A DNA stretch of 64,000 nt from contig JAGLDS010000003.1 in NCBI GenBank assembly GCA_023145435.1, forward strand, positions 1 to 64,000. The letters run 5' to 3'. Under the pieces are notes generated by a model that worked only from the letters and a program-made list of their open reading frames with translations, was not told the DNA's origin and did no database searches. A program made the translations under genes and the position numbers. Position 1 is the stretch's first letter. Each line of letters starts with the position of its first letter. Of the stretch, positions 44,595 through 54,566 are shown one piece after another. The stretch is from Clostridiales bacterium. Its GTDB lineage: Bacteria > Bacillota > Clostridia > DUPQ01.

Positions 44595-45260
44595 ATGAAA
44601 AAAACAATTATATTAATTATTATTCTAACATTATTACTTAACCTAAGTGGATGTGGTCAAAGTAAATTACTTGTTACTGATTTTTCACCAAAAGAAGATT
44701 TTACATACTATCCACATGATGAAATACTTTATCATGAGATTTTACATGATGAAAGCGGCTATTTTTACAATACATTAACTAAGACCGAAGATGTATTACC
44801 TATTGTTTTGCAGTATTATGCATTATTAATAGGAGAATATTTAGAAGGTTTTTCAGGTGATAGTTTGAAATTAAGTGGAGAGTATGTAAAAGATGGTACT
44901 TTCTTTAAATTTGAAGTGTATAAGGAAGCTGGTTACACTAATACATTTATTGAAATTCCTATGACTAGTAATTTAGAGGTTGATAAGCTTATTGAGAGCA
45001 AGTGGAGTGAAAAATGGGTACCTAAAGCAAATGACACAAATGAATTAATTAAAAAAAGTTATAAAGATAATGGTCAAGTTACTTATACTTACCTAAGTAA
45101 GGATATCGACAAAGCAATTAATTATTATGTTGATAAATGCAAAGACAAAGAGGGGTATTCAAAAGCTGATTACAAAATCACATATCGGTATAAAGAACAA
45201 CTGGTAACAATTTTATTTGACCAAGAAAATAATTTAATTATAATTACACAAAACAAGTAA
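44595..45260 (+). CDS. Lipoprotein of unknown function
   Basis: A 221-residue secreted lipoprotein. The signal peptide is MKK followed by a hydrophobic run, and the lipobox LSGC places the lipidated cysteine at C20. The mature part is acidic to neutral, with alternating beta-type segments and no recognised motif. It stands alone between divergent and downstream genes with its own likely promoter. The start has AGTGAGGGAAAC upstream. Confidence 0.75.
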   Translation: MKKTIILIIILTLLLNLSGCGQSKLLVTDFSPKEDFTYYPHDEILYHEILHDESGYFYNTLTKTEDVLPIVLQYYALLIGEYLEGFSGDSLKLSGEYVKDGTFFKFEVYKEAGYTNTFIEIPMTSNLEVDKLIESKWSEKWVPKANDTNELIKKSYKDNGQVTYTYLSKDIDKAINYYVDKCKDKEGYSKADYKITYRYKEQLVTILFDQENNLIIITQNK

Positions 45261-45277
45261 TTACCAAATAAAGTTTA

Positions 45278-45307
45278 TTGACAAAAACTACATATCAACA
45301 TTATACT
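45278..45307 (+). promoter_or_regulatory. Promoter of the MFS/ArsR/FGGY kinase operon
   Basis: A consensus TTGACA (45278-45283) and TATACT (45302-45307) with an 18-base spacer, 36 bases before the transporter start. Confidence 0.75.
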
Positions 45308-45343
45308 TATTTTAACGTACAAAAATACTGAACGGAGAATGTA

Positions 45344-46609
45344 ATGAATATTAAAGTGTTACTTAGGCGAAACACCTTATTACTGATTGCTGGGCAATTA
45401 GTATCAATGTTTGGTAGCATGTTGCAACGTTTTGCCTTATCTCTTTATGTATTGGATGTAACTGGATCTGGTGTGAAGTTTGCTTCAGTATTAGCAGTGG
45501 CCATGATACCTCAATTAATTTTTGGACCATTTGGTGGAGTTATTGCAGATAAAGTTAATAGAAAGTGGTTAATTGTAATATTAGATGCTATTAGTGGTGT
45601 AGTTACTTTAACTTTTGCTATTATATATTTTATAAATGGACAATTATCCATGATAGCAATTTATGTATTAGTGTTTTTACTTGCAGTTGTGTCTGCCGTA
45701 TTCGAGCCAACAATTACTTCAATTGTACCAGACCTTGTAGAAAAAAAAGATTTGGCTGATGTTAATAGTAGTGTTTCTCTAGTCTCAAGCATGGTTGCTA
45801 TTTTAGGGCCTGTATTAGGAGGACTATTATATGGCGTATGGGGTATTTTTATATTAATGATTATAAATGGTGTTAGTTATCTAATATCATCCTTTAGTGA
45901 AATGTTTATTAATCCGGATAGAGATCACCATGAAGAAAATAGCAATTTATCCTTTTTTGAATCATTTAAAGAAGGATTTTTATATGTTATAAAAACACCA
46001 ACACTGGTTATCTTTGCTTTTGTTGCGGTGGTAGCAAATACAGCTATTAGCCCAATATTTAGTATTGGTATGCCTTTTAGATTGCGTTCTGAAATTGGAG
46101 TGTCAGATTTTATTTATGGATTAAGCAATTCATTAATTATGGCAGGAGCAATCTTTGGTTCAATATTAGCTTCTAGTTTGGTTAAGAAAATAACTTATAC
46201 TAAAATGATGTCCTTCGCTTTAACAATAACAGCCTTTATTTTGTTTGGAGTATCTGTAATTTCAATTCCAGACTTTTTATCTGATAGCGCTTCTTGGGTT
46301 TCATTAACAGCATTATTCTTTGTTATAATCGTATTGGTAGTAATAACAAACATTACAATTGGAACAGCTAAGCAAAAATTAGTACCAGGGAAAATACTAG
46401 GCCGTGTAAATGGTGTTTTAGCCACACTGTCTACAGCCAGTATACCATTAGGCCAAATGGTTTATGGTGGAATGCTTGAAAAAAATGATATGTATATTGT
46501 TACCCTTATTTTTGCAGGTGTCTTGCTTATATCAGGTATTATGGCTTATACTGGATTTGGATATTTAAAAAAGAGAAATATGCTTTTAGAGGTAAAAGAT
46601 GAAGAATGA
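45344..46609 (+). CDS. Major facilitator superfamily transporter
   Basis: A 421-residue membrane protein with about twelve hydrophobic segments. The MFS loop motif appears as GPFGGVIADKVNRKWLI between helices 2 and 3. The sequence resembles the MFS_3 group (macrolide or siderophore exporters), with LGRVNGVLATLSTASIPLGQ near the end. Its 3' end overlaps the ArsR-like regulator gene by 11 bases. Whether it exports a drug or moves a sugar is not clear from sequence; the gene pairing favours a regulated efflux pump. Confidence 0.85.
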   Translation: MNIKVLLRRNTLLLIAGQLVSMFGSMLQRFALSLYVLDVTGSGVKFASVLAVAMIPQLIFGPFGGVIADKVNRKWLIVILDAISGVVTLTFAIIYFINGQLSMIAIYVLVFLLAVVSAVFEPTITSIVPDLVEKKDLADVNSSVSLVSSMVAILGPVLGGLLYGVWGIFILMIINGVSYLISSFSEMFINPDRDHHEENSNLSFFESFKEGFLYVIKTPTLVIFAFVAVVANTAISPIFSIGMPFRLRSEIGVSDFIYGLSNSLIMAGAIFGSILASSLVKKITYTKMMSFALTITAFILFGVSVISIPDFLSDSASWVSLTALFFVIIVLVVITNITIGTAKQKLVPGKILGRVNGVLATLSTASIPLGQMVYGGMLEKNDMYIVTLIFAGVLLISGIMAYTGFGYLKKRNMLLEVKDEE

Positions 46610-47174
46610 ATTAGTATTAAAAACACTAAAAGAAATAAGGGTTTTTCAAGACCCATATCGTCAGCAGATTATTAAAGTGTATGAACAATCAAATAAACCA
46701 ATGACAGCAAAGCAAGTAGCAGATATATTAGGGGAAACACCATCTAAGGTGCATTATCATGTAAAAGTACTTGAAAAATTTTCTTTTCTAGTATTATCAC
46801 ACACAGAAAATATAAATGGGATAATAGCACGTTACATGAAAATTGCATATCACAATGTCAAAATTCAAAGAAGTAATGACAATAAAATTAAAGATGAAAT
46901 ATATACCATGGTAGAAAACCAGTTTGATAAAATGAAAGAAAACTATATTAATAGACTTAAGAAACTTCCAGTTGGGAAAGAACACTTTAGACAAAATGGT
47001 AGCCTTAAAAATGGAATTGTTTATCTAACAGAGGAACAAATGTATGAACTAGTTGATTATATAGAAAAACTTACAAAAGAAACAAAACAGTATAAAGGAC
47101 AAGAAAAATATTATGGATGGGACATGTTTGTGTCTATGATAAGAATAAAAAAGCAAGGGGATAAAGTAAAATGA
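46599..47174 (+). CDS. ArsR-type winged-helix transcriptional regulator
   Basis: A 191-residue regulator. Residues 15-75 form a winged helix of the HTH_20/ArsR type: KPMTAKQVADILGETPSKVHYHVKVLEK. The C-terminal 110 residues are helical and basic and may bind an effector or form the dimer. It overlaps both neighbours: 11 bases with the transporter and four (ATGA) with the kinase. This suggests it controls the whole unit. No cysteine pair for metal binding is seen. Confidence 0.82.
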   Translation: MKNELVLKTLKEIRVFQDPYRQQIIKVYEQSNKPMTAKQVADILGETPSKVHYHVKVLEKFSFLVLSHTENINGIIARYMKIAYHNVKIQRSNDNKIKDEIYTMVENQFDKMKENYINRLKKLPVGKEHFRQNGSLKNGIVYLTEEQMYELVDYIEKLTKETKQYKGQEKYYGWDMFVSMIRIKKQGDKVK

Positions 47175-48700
47175 ACGAATATATCTTAACCATTGATTGT
47201 GGGACACAGAGTATTAGGGCCATTATTTTTGATAAAAAAGGTAAGATGATTCATAAAGTCAAAGAAAATTTCGAACCATATTTTTCTGATAAGCCAGGAT
47301 ATGCAGAACAGCATGTTTCAGTCTATTTTGATAGTTTATGTCGTGTAACTAACCAGGTAAAAAAAGAGAATCGTGAAGCTTTTGATAAAATTATTGGAGT
47401 TTCGCTAACAACGCAGCGAGATACTTGTGTTTGTATGGATAAAAATCATGAAGTATTACGACCTGCTATTGTATGGATGGACCAGAGAAAACTAAAAGAA
47501 ATGAAACCAATGAAATGGTATTATAATGTTATTACAAAACTTGTTGGAATGTATGAAACAGCACATAAATTAAGTATATCGTGTGCAGCTCATTGGATAG
47601 AAAAGCACCAGCCAGAAATTTGGGATAAAACCACGGATTATGTAATGCTATCAGGTTACTTAAATTATTTACTTTGTGGAGAATTGGTGGACAATGCAGC
47701 TAATCAAGTTGGACATGTTCCTTTTGATCATAAACGATTTACTTGGGAGAAACCGTATTCAATTAAATCTCAATTTTTTCAAATAGATCGAGATAAATTC
47801 ATACCATTAAAAGATCCAGCAACACAGACAGGGAATATTACCAAGGAAGCAAGCTTATCAACGGGAATTAAAGAAGGTTTACCTTTCATTTCTGCAGGTA
47901 GTGATAAAGCCTGTGAAACTATAGGTGTAGGGTGTTTAGATAATGATGTTGTTAGTGTTTCTCTTGGCTCGCAAGCTTCAGTTCAAACCACCTCAAGTAA
48001 ATACTATGAGGCCATTCCTATTATTCCACCATTTATGGCAGCGATTCCTGGAAGGTATAATCCTGAAATACAAATATATAGAGGGTATTGGATGATTTCA
48101 TGGTTTAAAGAACAATTTGCGCAAAAAGAAATAAAAGATGCCATTTTACTTGGAACAACACCAGAGAAGTTATTGAATAAGCGATTACACGAAATACCTC
48201 CAGGGAGTGAAGGTCTAATCCTACAACCTTATTGGGGTAGTGGAATTAAAACTCCTGAAGCAAAAGGTTCTATTATTGGATTCAGTGATGTTCATACAAA
48301 AACTCATATTTATAGAGCAATAATTGAAGGAATTGGATATGGATTATTTGAAGGAGTAAAAGCTATAGAAAAAAAATCTAAAGTTAAAGTTAAAACGGTT
48401 ATGCTCTCAGGTGGTGGATCACAAAGTGATGGTATTGCACAAATAACAGCAGATATGTTTAATCGTCAGGTTAAAAGAGTACAAACGTATGAAACGTCAG
48501 GGTTAGGTGCTGCAATTGTAGGATTTATAGCTCTTGGCAAATTTTCTTCATTTGAAGAGGCTGTAAAAGAAATGGTACATGAATCCAAAACATTTTATCC
48601 TGATGAAAAAAATGCAAAAATTTATGATGATATTTATCATAATATTTATAAGAAAATTTACAAAAAGTTACACTCCCTTTATAAAAAGATGACATATTAA
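47171..48700 (+). CDS. FGGY-family carbohydrate kinase
   Basis: A 509-residue sugar kinase of the xylulokinase/gluconokinase type. The N-terminal ATPase fold begins LTIDCGTQSIRAIIFD; the catalytic-region motif is IVWMDQRK; the adenosine motif in the C-terminal lobe is MLSGGGSQSDGIAQITADMFNR, followed by SGLGAAIVG. The sugar is not evident. The tagaturonate-epimerase-like gene follows 87 bases later, which hints at a hexuronate or keto-sugar substrate. It overlaps the regulator by four bases. Confidence 0.88.
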   Translation: MNEYILTIDCGTQSIRAIIFDKKGKMIHKVKENFEPYFSDKPGYAEQHVSVYFDSLCRVTNQVKKENREAFDKIIGVSLTTQRDTCVCMDKNHEVLRPAIVWMDQRKLKEMKPMKWYYNVITKLVGMYETAHKLSISCAAHWIEKHQPEIWDKTTDYVMLSGYLNYLLCGELVDNAANQVGHVPFDHKRFTWEKPYSIKSQFFQIDRDKFIPLKDPATQTGNITKEASLSTGIKEGLPFISAGSDKACETIGVGCLDNDVVSVSLGSQASVQTTSSKYYEAIPIIPPFMAAIPGRYNPEIQIYRGYWMISWFKEQFAQKEIKDAILLGTTPEKLLNKRLHEIPPGSEGLILQPYWGSGIKTPEAKGSIIGFSDVHTKTHIYRAIIEGIGYGLFEGVKAIEKKSKVKVKTVMLSGGGSQSDGIAQITADMFNRQVKRVQTYETSGLGAAIVGFIALGKFSSFEEAVKEMVHESKTFYPDEKNAKIYDDIYHNIYKKIYKKLHSLYKKMTY

Positions 48701-48787
48701 TTTGTACATTCTACTCATAAATCTATTGAATAATAATTCATAAAATTGTAAAATGGAGAAAAGTAAAAAATAAAAAAGAGGAACTAT

Positions 48788-50137
48788 ATGATTATCTTTA
48801 AGAAGTCAAAAGCAAGTCATAATAAGACTAATTACTATATCAGTTTAATAAACTACACTAGATATCTATGTATTGTGGGTAGCCATGATGGATTTGATGG
48901 AAAATATTTAGATGAAGTTTTTATTGCTCCATTAACAGCAAAAAATGCTAATAAAGTAAGAAAAATCTTTCCGTGGCTAAATCCAAAACCATTATCTATG
49001 AATACTTCTTTTGGGTTTGGAGATAGACTTGGGTATGCTACATGTGGTCATATTAGCGCAATTGAAAAAACTTCTATTTATCCTGTTTTTGCTCAACAAT
49101 CAGTGAGAGAAAACCAGCGTACAGGACGCACACCACAACAAGTAATAGACGATGCTATGTGGCAAGTGTTTCAAAGTGGTTATCATGGTGTTTGGGGAGC
49201 AGATGCTGACCATATTAAAGAAAAAGAAGATTTTGCTCCTTTTATTAAAGCAGGTTTTACTTTTTATACCATTGATCCAAGTGATTATGTTAATAACTTT
49301 GTTAATCAATATTCGATTAGTGAATTAATAAGTTTTGTAAATGATCAATCATTTATAAATGAATATTTATCTTTAGATATTCCTTTAGATTTAGATATAA
49401 CCGAGAAAAAAGTGCTAATGGCAAAAGTTAAATATGGAAAAGCAATTGAATATGCTAAAGAAATGTCTTTATATTTACAACAAAACTTGAGTCATTTTGA
49501 TTTAGAGATATCAGTTGATGAGACCGCTTTAGCAACTACACCATTTGAACATTTCTTTATTGTTAGAGAATTACGAAAGAATAATGTTCCATTTGTTAGT
49601 GTCGCTCCACGTTTTGTAGGAAGTTTTGAAAAAGGAGTAGACTACATTGGTGATTTAAAAGAGTTTAGTTCACATCTTAAAAAGCATGTTAGAGTTATGG
49701 ACTATATTGGTGGATATAAGCTATCAATTCATACTGGAAGTGATAAATTTAGTATATATGATGAACTTTCACTTAGAGCAAATAATAAGATTCATGTTAA
49801 AACAGCGGGAACTAGTTATTTAGAAGCATTAAAAGTTATTGCAAAAGTTGATAAAGAATTCTTTGCTGAAATTTATGACTTTTGTCAAAAACAATATATG
49901 ACAGATAAAGTTACATATCATGTATCAGCTCAATTGAGTAAATTGCCTAAAGTCGATGATTATATTGAATTGTTTTCAAATTTTGATGCAAGACAAGTAC
50001 TACATGTTACTTTTGGTTCTGTTCTTGACAAGTATAAAGATAGATTTAATAAAGTTTTGCTTACAAATATGGATTTGTACAATAGCTATTTAAAAGAGCA
50101 TTTTACAAAACACTTATTACCATTTATAAAAAAGTAA
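48788..50137 (+). CDS. Tagaturonate epimerase-like protein (UxaE family)
   Basis: A 449-residue soluble protein that resembles the UxaE family, which interconverts D-tagaturonate and D-fructuronate in hexuronate breakdown. The recognised segments are FGFGDRLGYATCGHI near residue 76, FAQQSVRENQRTGRTPQQVIDD near 102 and GVWGADADHIK near 136, with the aspartate/histidine pair probably binding metal. ATG 48788 follows AAGAGGAAC. It is followed by a strong terminator. Together with the FGGY kinase it may form a uronate pathway step; no uronate isomerase is seen nearby. Confidence 0.72.
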   Translation: MIIFKKSKASHNKTNYYISLINYTRYLCIVGSHDGFDGKYLDEVFIAPLTAKNANKVRKIFPWLNPKPLSMNTSFGFGDRLGYATCGHISAIEKTSIYPVFAQQSVRENQRTGRTPQQVIDDAMWQVFQSGYHGVWGADADHIKEKEDFAPFIKAGFTFYTIDPSDYVNNFVNQYSISELISFVNDQSFINEYLSLDIPLDLDITEKKVLMAKVKYGKAIEYAKEMSLYLQQNLSHFDLEISVDETALATTPFEHFFIVRELRKNNVPFVSVAPRFVGSFEKGVDYIGDLKEFSSHLKKHVRVMDYIGGYKLSIHTGSDKFSIYDELSLRANNKIHVKTAGTSYLEALKVIAKVDKEFFAEIYDFCQKQYMTDKVTYHVSAQLSKLPKVDDYIELFSNFDARQVLHVTFGSVLDKYKDRFNKVLLTNMDLYNSYLKEHFTKHLLPFIKK

Positions 50138-50167
50138 GAATTTTATATTTAGCACAAAATTCATAAT

Positions 50168-50198
50168 AAATTATAGTCATTCATTGACTATAATTTTT
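50168..50198 (+). terminator. Terminator after the UxaE-like gene
   Basis: A 12-base-pair stem AAATTATAGTCA/TGACTATAATTT (50168-50179 with 50185-50196), five-base loop, then T residues. Its right arm overlaps the -35 box of the next promoter. Confidence 0.75.
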
Positions 50199-50212
50199 AC
50201 AATTGATATACT
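50184..50212 (+). promoter_or_regulatory. Promoter of the dehydratase-activase genes
   Basis: TTGACT (50184-50189) and TATACT (50207-50212) with a 17-base spacer. The -35 lies within the right arm of the upstream terminator hairpin, so the two elements overlap. Confidence 0.6.
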
Positions 50213-50242
50213 CTAATATATTACATTGACAGGAGAAATTTT

Positions 50243-53173
50243 TTGTATTTAGGCATTGATGTTGGGTCAACAACTGTAAAATTAGTATTATTTGATAAAG
50301 ATTATCAAATAATATATAAAAAATATCAAAGGCATTTATCTGAAGTCCGCAAAACAACTATTGAACTTTTGGATTCAGTTAATCAATTTATTAATAAAGA
50401 AGAAAAATTGAATGTATGTTTAACAGGGTCTGCAGGATTAGGCTTGTCTAAAGATTGTGATCTTCCTTTTGTACAAGAAGTATATGCTACTCAGTTAATT
50501 GTTAATAAAAAAATACCTGATTGTGATGTTGTCATCGAACTAGGTGGAGAAGATGCTAAGATAATCTTTTTAACTAATGGATTTGAATTTAGAATGAATG
50601 GATCATGTGCAGGTGGCACAGGTGCCTTTATTGACCAGATGGCAACGTTGTTAAACGTTTCAATGGAAGAGTTAGATAAACTTAGCTTAGCTCATAATAA
50701 AATATATACCATTGCCAGTAGGTGTGGAGTTTTTGCAAAATCAGATATCCAACCATTATTAAATCAAGGTGCTAGAAAAGAAAATATAGCTGCTAGTATT
50801 TACCAAGCTGTAGTGGATCAAACTGTTGCAGGTTTATCTCAAGGAAGAATTATTGAAGGGAAAGTAGTGTTTTTAGGCGGTCCTTTAACTTTCTTTAAAG
50901 GACTTAGGGACCGATTTGTAATTAGCCTTACTTTAGATGAAGATAAAGCAATATTTCCAGAAGATGCTCAATATTATGTTGCAATGGGAGCAGCTATGTA
51001 TGCGGCTAATGAAGATGCCATGTTATTTGACCAATTAATGGAAAATATACGAAATAAAGTGTCTGATAATAAATTGACAAATACGTTTAATCCATTATTT
51101 GCAAATAAAGAAAATTATGATGAATTTTTAGCGAGACATCAAAAAACAAAAGTAAAAAGAGAATCATTACACAATTACAGTGGGAATGCCTATTTAGGTA
51201 TTGATGCTGGAAGTACAACTACTAAACTGGTTTTGTTATCAGAAGATGATAAAATTTTATATGAATACTATACATCGAATCACGGGAATCCTGTTTTAGT
51301 AATAAAAGAACAACTCCAAAAGTTGTTAAGTGAAAAAAACGACAAAACAATAATAAAAGCTAGTACTGTTACAGGCTATGGGGAAGATATTATAAAAACA
51401 GCTTTTTCTATTGACTTTGGTTTGGTTGAAACATTTGCTCATTACTTAGCTGCAAAACACTTTAATGATAAAGTAGACTTTATTTTAGATATTGGAGGAC
51501 AAGATATTAAGTGTTTTAGAATAAGGAATAATTCAGTTGATAGCGTTATATTAAATGAAGCTTGTTCTTCTGGATGTGGTTCTTTTATTGAAACATATGC
51601 TAAAGCATTAGGACATGAAGTTAAAGATTTTGCTAAAAAAGCTATATATGCTAAGCAACCAATTGATCTTGGTAGCAGATGCACAGTATTTATGAATTCA
51701 TCAATTAAACAAGCGCAAAAAGAAGGTGCAGCTATTGAAGATATTTCAGCAGGACTTTCAATGAGTGTTATAAAAAATGCATTATATAAAGTAATCAGAG
51801 CGAATTCAGCTGATGATTTAGGAAAAGAGATAGTTGTACAAGGAGGAACGTTTTTAAATGATGGTATTTTACGAAGCTTTGAATTAGAAATTAATAGAAA
51901 AGTTGTTCGTCCAGAAATTGCAGGATTAATGGGAGCATACGGAGCTGCTTTATATGCTAAAGCTAATTGTCCTAAACAAGGGCAATTAATATCCCTTGAA
52001 AAACTATCTTCATTTATTCACACAACAAGTAATACAACATGTGGATTATGTACAAATAAATGTTCATTAACTATTAATGAATTTGATAATGGTAAAAAAT
52101 ACATATCAGGTAATCGATGTGAACGCCCCTATGATAATACAAGTGAAAAATTACATCCAAACCTTTTTAAGGAAAAAAGCAGGTATCTTAGAAAACTTGT
52201 TCCAAAAAAAGGAAGCAGAGGGAAAATAGGAATCCCATTTGGTCTAAATATGTATGAGAACCATCCTTTCTGGTATGGGTTTTTAACATCACTAGGCTTT
52301 GAAGCAATTATATCTGGTATATCTAACAGACAATTATATACTAAGGGACAACACACCATTCCTTCAGATACAGTATGTTATCCCGCTAAATTGATGCATG
52401 GACATATTGAGAAGTTAATAGATAAGGGTATTAAAGAAATTTTCTATCCTTGTATGACTTATAATTTTGATGAGAATATTGGTGATAATAACTATAATTG
52501 TCCAGTAGTTGCTTATTACCCTGAATTACTATATGCAAATATTCATAGGCTTAAAGAAGTGAATTACCATATGCCATATTTTGGGATACATCGACGTAAA
52601 GATTTTGAAAAGAAAGCTTTTGAGTATTTCTCTTTAAAATTTAATGTAACAAAAAAAGAAATTATGATTGCTAGTAAGAACGCTTATGCAGCATATGAGA
52701 AATATAAACAGTTTATATTATCACAAGGAGAAAAAGCTATTGCTTATGCACGAAAAAACAACTTACAAATCATAGTATTGGCAGGGCGTCCTTATCATAT
52801 AGATCCTGAAATAAATCATGGGATTGATGATTTGCTAATAACATATGATTGTGTCGTTATTACAGAGGATTGTATATCACATCACATAAAGAAACAATCA
52901 CTAGGAATATTAAATCAATGGACATATCATTCACGTATGTATAATGCTGCAACCTATGTAACTACACAAGAAGATATGGAAATGATACAACTAGTTTCTT
53001 TTGGGTGTGGAACAGATGCAATAACTACTGATGAAATTAGAGAAATATTAGAAAAGGGAAATAAATTCTATACGCAGATAAAAATTGATGAAATAAATAA
53101 TTTAGGTGCTGCAAAAATAAGAATAAGAAGCTTATTAGCAGCCATAGAAAATAAAAGGAGTAAACGTGGCTAA
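50243..53173 (+). CDS. 2-hydroxyacyl-CoA dehydratase activase-like protein (two BcrAD/BadFG domains plus DUF2229)
   Basis: A 976-residue protein starting with TTG after AGGAGAAA. Two ASKHA-type activator ATPase domains begin at residues 1 (YLGIDVGSTTVKL) and about 315 (YLGIDAGSTTTKL). Each has the Fe-S cysteine pair: NGSCAGGTG with SRCGVFAKSD, and EACSSGCGS with SRCTVFMNSS. A cysteine cluster CGLCTNKC (about 598) and a DUF2229 region (DTVCYPAKLMHGH) follow. Activators use ATP to push an electron onto the dehydratase Fe-S cluster. Homologues are often one 1400-residue chain; here the last third is the separate next gene, overlapping by eight bases. Confidence 0.85.
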   Translation: MYLGIDVGSTTVKLVLFDKDYQIIYKKYQRHLSEVRKTTIELLDSVNQFINKEEKLNVCLTGSAGLGLSKDCDLPFVQEVYATQLIVNKKIPDCDVVIELGGEDAKIIFLTNGFEFRMNGSCAGGTGAFIDQMATLLNVSMEELDKLSLAHNKIYTIASRCGVFAKSDIQPLLNQGARKENIAASIYQAVVDQTVAGLSQGRIIEGKVVFLGGPLTFFKGLRDRFVISLTLDEDKAIFPEDAQYYVAMGAAMYAANEDAMLFDQLMENIRNKVSDNKLTNTFNPLFANKENYDEFLARHQKTKVKRESLHNYSGNAYLGIDAGSTTTKLVLLSEDDKILYEYYTSNHGNPVLVIKEQLQKLLSEKNDKTIIKASTVTGYGEDIIKTAFSIDFGLVETFAHYLAAKHFNDKVDFILDIGGQDIKCFRIRNNSVDSVILNEACSSGCGSFIETYAKALGHEVKDFAKKAIYAKQPIDLGSRCTVFMNSSIKQAQKEGAAIEDISAGLSMSVIKNALYKVIRANSADDLGKEIVVQGGTFLNDGILRSFELEINRKVVRPEIAGLMGAYGAALYAKANCPKQGQLISLEKLSSFIHTTSNTTCGLCTNKCSLTINEFDNGKKYISGNRCERPYDNTSEKLHPNLFKEKSRYLRKLVPKKGSRGKIGIPFGLNMYENHPFWYGFLTSLGFEAIISGISNRQLYTKGQHTIPSDTVCYPAKLMHGHIEKLIDKGIKEIFYPCMTYNFDENIGDNNYNCPVVAYYPELLYANIHRLKEVNYHMPYFGIHRRKDFEKKAFEYFSLKFNVTKKEIMIASKNAYAAYEKYKQFILSQGEKAIAYARKNNLQIIVLAGRPYHIDPEINHGIDDLLITYDCVVITEDCISHHIKKQSLGILNQWTYHSRMYNAATYVTTQEDMEMIQLVSFGCGTDAITTDEIREILEKGNKFYTQIKIDEINNLGAAKIRIRSLLAAIENKRSKRG

Positions 53174-54410
53174 AAAGAAGGAAAATCGTGTTATTTTTAC
53201 AAAGCAGATGAAAAAAGAGTATAAAGTCTTGCTCCCAATGATGCTACCTATTCACTTTACATTACTAGAAGGATTGCTAAAAGTAGAAGGATACGACACA
53301 GAACTACTTGATACAGGGGGGAATGATATAGTACAAGAAGGTTTAAAAGGTGTACACAATGATACCTGTTATCCTGCATTACTAGTTATTGGGCAATTAC
53401 TCACTGCTATTAAAAGTGGCAAATATGATAAGAATAAACTAGCTTTAATGATAACACAGACAGGTGGTGGATGCCGTGCAAGTAATTATATTCACTTACT
53501 TAGAAAGGCATTAAAACACAGTAATCTTGGATTTATTCCTGTTATTTCTTTGAATTTATCAGGGTTAGAAAAAAATCCTGGATTTAAACTTGGATTACCT
53601 TTAATATTAAAAATGATTTATAGCATAACATATGCAGATATGCTTATGTGGTTATTAAATCAAGTCCACCCTTATGAAATTAATAAAGGGGAGAGTAAAG
53701 AACTAGTACACATATGGGAGAAAAAATTATTAGTTGAATTTACAAAAAGTAGAAATCTTCAATATAAGAAAGTAAAAAGCAATCTTCATTTAATTGTAAA
53801 AGATTTTGCAGCTATACAAAAACATGATATATATAAGAAAAAAGTAGGAATTGTTGGTGAAATATATATTAAATATGCAAGGTTGGGAAATAATGATTTA
53901 GAACAATTTTTGTTAGATGAGGGATGTGAAGTTGTTGTTCCCGGATTAATGGATTTTCTAATTTTTAAAGCAGATAATAGGGTAGTTGACATTGAATTAT
54001 TTGGTGGGAAAAAACTAAAGTATAAAATCACAAAATGGTTGATGGAAAAATTTATTGTAATGCAAGATGAAATGATTGTAGCTATTAAAAAAAATAGTCA
54101 ATTTAGGTCTGTAGCACGATTTTATAAATTAAAAGAATTAGTAAATGGATATGTTGGGCAAGGCAATAGAATGGGTGAAGGATGGTTATTAACAGCTGAA
54201 ATGCTTGAGTTTATTCATATGGATATTTATAATGTGGTTTGTGCACAACCATTTAGTTGTTTGCCAAACCATGTTGTTGGTAAAGGAATGATTAGAAAAA
54301 TTAAAGATAATCATCAAGATGCAAATATTGTATCCATTGATTATGACCCAAGTGCTACAAAAATAAATCAAGAAAATAGAATTAAATTAATGCTTGCTAA
54401 TGCAAAATAA
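53166..54410 (+). CDS. 2-hydroxyacyl-CoA dehydratase-like subunit (C-terminal part of the activase system)
   Basis: A 414-residue soluble protein that corresponds to the C-terminal region of large activator-related proteins, with HNDTCYPALLVIGQ and GGGCRASNYIHLL near residues 60-110 and CAQPFSCLPNHVVGKG near 360; these cysteines are suited to an Fe-S cluster. It starts with GTG at 53166 after AAAGGAG. It overlaps the preceding gene by eight bases, so the two products are surely made together. The reaction and substrate are unknown. Confidence 0.78.
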   Translation: MAKKKENRVIFTKQMKKEYKVLLPMMLPIHFTLLEGLLKVEGYDTELLDTGGNDIVQEGLKGVHNDTCYPALLVIGQLLTAIKSGKYDKNKLALMITQTGGGCRASNYIHLLRKALKHSNLGFIPVISLNLSGLEKNPGFKLGLPLILKMIYSITYADMLMWLLNQVHPYEINKGESKELVHIWEKKLLVEFTKSRNLQYKKVKSNLHLIVKDFAAIQKHDIYKKKVGIVGEIYIKYARLGNNDLEQFLLDEGCEVVVPGLMDFLIFKADNRVVDIELFGGKKLKYKITKWLMEKFIVMQDEMIVAIKKNSQFRSVARFYKLKELVNGYVGQGNRMGEGWLLTAEMLEFIHMDIYNVVCAQPFSCLPNHVVGKGMIRKIKDNHQDANIVSIDYDPSATKINQENRIKLMLANAK

Positions 54411-54566
54411 TAAAAATGTAAGTATATTATAGTTACCATCACACTTAACAAGAAAAAGAAGTTTTTCTATTTAGACTAAAAAAATTATATTAGGGAATAA
54501 TAGTAATATAAAAAAGAAAATAATATTCTTATAAAATTAATCATCTAAAAAAAGAAGGTGAGAGAA

